Notes under the pieces: model-generated
The model's database searches: none
What the model was told of the DNA's origin: nothing
The model's input: only the letters and a program-made list of their open reading frames with translations
NCBI GenBank assembly: GCA_949825045.1
Contig: OX463818.1
Span: forward strand, 26,676,906-26,740,905
Reading direction: 5' to 3'
From: Argyresthia goedartella
Lineage: Eukaryota > Arthropoda > Insecta > Lepidoptera > Argyresthiidae
Length of the DNA stretch: 64,000 nt
Part shown: positions 63,038-64,000 of the stretch, in pieces
Numbering within the stretch: the first letter of the stretch is position 1
Layout of the letters: each line of letters starts with the position of its first letter
Position numbers and translations under genes: made by a program

Positions 63038-64000
63038 GTATGAGTTGGCCATTACCAACACCTGCTTCAGATTGCCAGCTAAATACAAAACGACATGGAT
63101 GCATCCAAGGTCTAAACACTGGCACCTGATTGACTATGCTCTAGTACGCCAAAAAGACCTATCTCAAGTGCAAATCACTCGAGTCATGAGAGGCGCTAAC
63201 TGCTGGACTGACCACAGGTTGGTTGTTATCAAGATGAAATTGCGTCTTCACCCACCTTATCGCCATGGAAAGACAACTAATGTCAGTCTGAACGTACAGA
63301 AACTTCAAAGCCAAGAGACAAGAGCCGCCTTTGGAATTGCTCTGAACAACAGGCTGGCTACTCGTAACACTAGAGATCAAGATTTGGAAGAGGCCTGGAA
63401 GTCTTTGAGCTCCGATCTTAAAGAAGCTGCTACCGAAACGCTGGGACTCCGGAAACTTTTGCGCGAGGACTGGTTCGATGACAATAACCATACTTTGGTA
63501 GAAGCTATAGAAAAACACCGGAAACTTCTGCGTACTCAAGAGCAGAGTGGCAACTTGAACCTACAAGACCAAATAAAAGTTAGCACCAGAGAACTGAGGA
63601 AACTTACACGAGAGACTAAGGACAAATGGTGGAAGGATAAAGCGCGCCATATACAACTGCTTGCTGACTGTAAACAACTTGGCGCATTTTACAGTGAAGT
63701 CCGGAACCTAATTGGCACTACCCAACATGTAAATGTGCCATTACGATCTCTCGATGGCTCGCAGAGATTAACGTCTAAGGACGAGGTTCTCCAACGCTGG
63801 ACTGAACACTTCAACAACCTTCTCAACGTAGATCGTTCAGCAGATCTGGAACATATCCGGGGTACTACAAGCCTTGATGCAATGCCTGAGTTAGAAGAAC
63901 CGCCAACCCTTACTGAAGTGATCGACGCTGTAAATCAGCAAAAGAATAATAAGGCGGTGGGCCTTGACAACATCCCGGCTGAACTACTTAAATATGGCAC
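63038..64000 (+). pseudogene. LINE copy B, segment 3 (endonuclease end to RT start)
   Basis: The LINE frame resumes at GAG-TTG (ELAITNTCFRLPAKYKTTWM). It continues with HLIDYALVRQKD and GANCWTDHRLVVIKM, the C-terminal endonuclease motifs with the catalytic D and the D-H pair intact. The linker with LREDWFDDN and KDKWWKDKARHIQLLAD follows, then the first RT block QQKNNKAVGLDNIPAELLK at the window edge. No stop is seen in this part, so this copy is better preserved than copy A here. The rest lies outside the window. Confidence 0.85.

Overview
This window is eukaryotic nuclear DNA, most probably from a moth or butterfly. The evidence is AT-rich non-coding sequence full of tRNA-headed SINEs, several LINE lineages, BEL/Pao and Ty3/Gypsy LTR elements, a DD37D (maT-type) mariner and many palindromic MITEs, with repeat families that look lepidopteran. 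There is no operon-like organisation. The species cannot be read from the sequence.

Only one host gene is supported. Two minus-strand exons (34715-34861 and 9057-9179) join in phase 0 across an intron of about 25.5 kb. They encode the linker and the start of the first C2 domain of a synaptotagmin. Everything else is best read as intronic or flanking DNA of that gene. The next exon towards the C terminus should lie left of position 1. The exons encoding the N terminus should lie right of 64000, or are too small to see.

Layout. 1-1934: 3' end of a decayed BEL/Pao element. 2041-3525: a palindromic MITE, a broken DD37D mariner and a (TA)n tract. 3720-7625: a decayed APE-type LINE (copy A). 7811-9056: two copies of an interspersed repeat, one split by a MITE. 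9180-34714: the synaptotagmin intron, with SINE families S1 and S2, a duplicated S1-S2 composite unit, a decayed LINE at about 18.3-21.6 kb, an RTE-type LINE fragment and many inverted-repeat elements. 34862-45530: more repeats, LINE 3' ends and a BEL fragment.

45530-64000 is one nested transposon stack. A second copy of the copy-A LINE family is cut by a 6.4 kb BEL/Pao element (target-site duplication GGCAC). About 45 bp further on it is cut again by a 9.6 kb Ty3/Gypsy element with 2.24 kb LTRs (target-site duplication GTAT). The LINE reading frame resumes exactly after each insertion. The Gypsy element is the youngest-looking resident. Its LTRs are nearly identical, a canonical A AAA AAC slippery heptamer overlaps the end of gag, and only two obvious lesions break its reading frames.

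The least explained pattern is a shared core of about 110-130 bp, itself a hairpin with a GCGAAGCGAAGC-like loop. It sits at the centre of at least four palindromic elements whose outer arms are unrelated (12593-12946, 30436-30862, 42886-43396, 44029-44276), with further partial copies. A second pattern of interest is a 3' domain shared by both SINE families and the 3' end of the 18.3-21.6 kb LINE, suggesting a SINE-LINE partnership.
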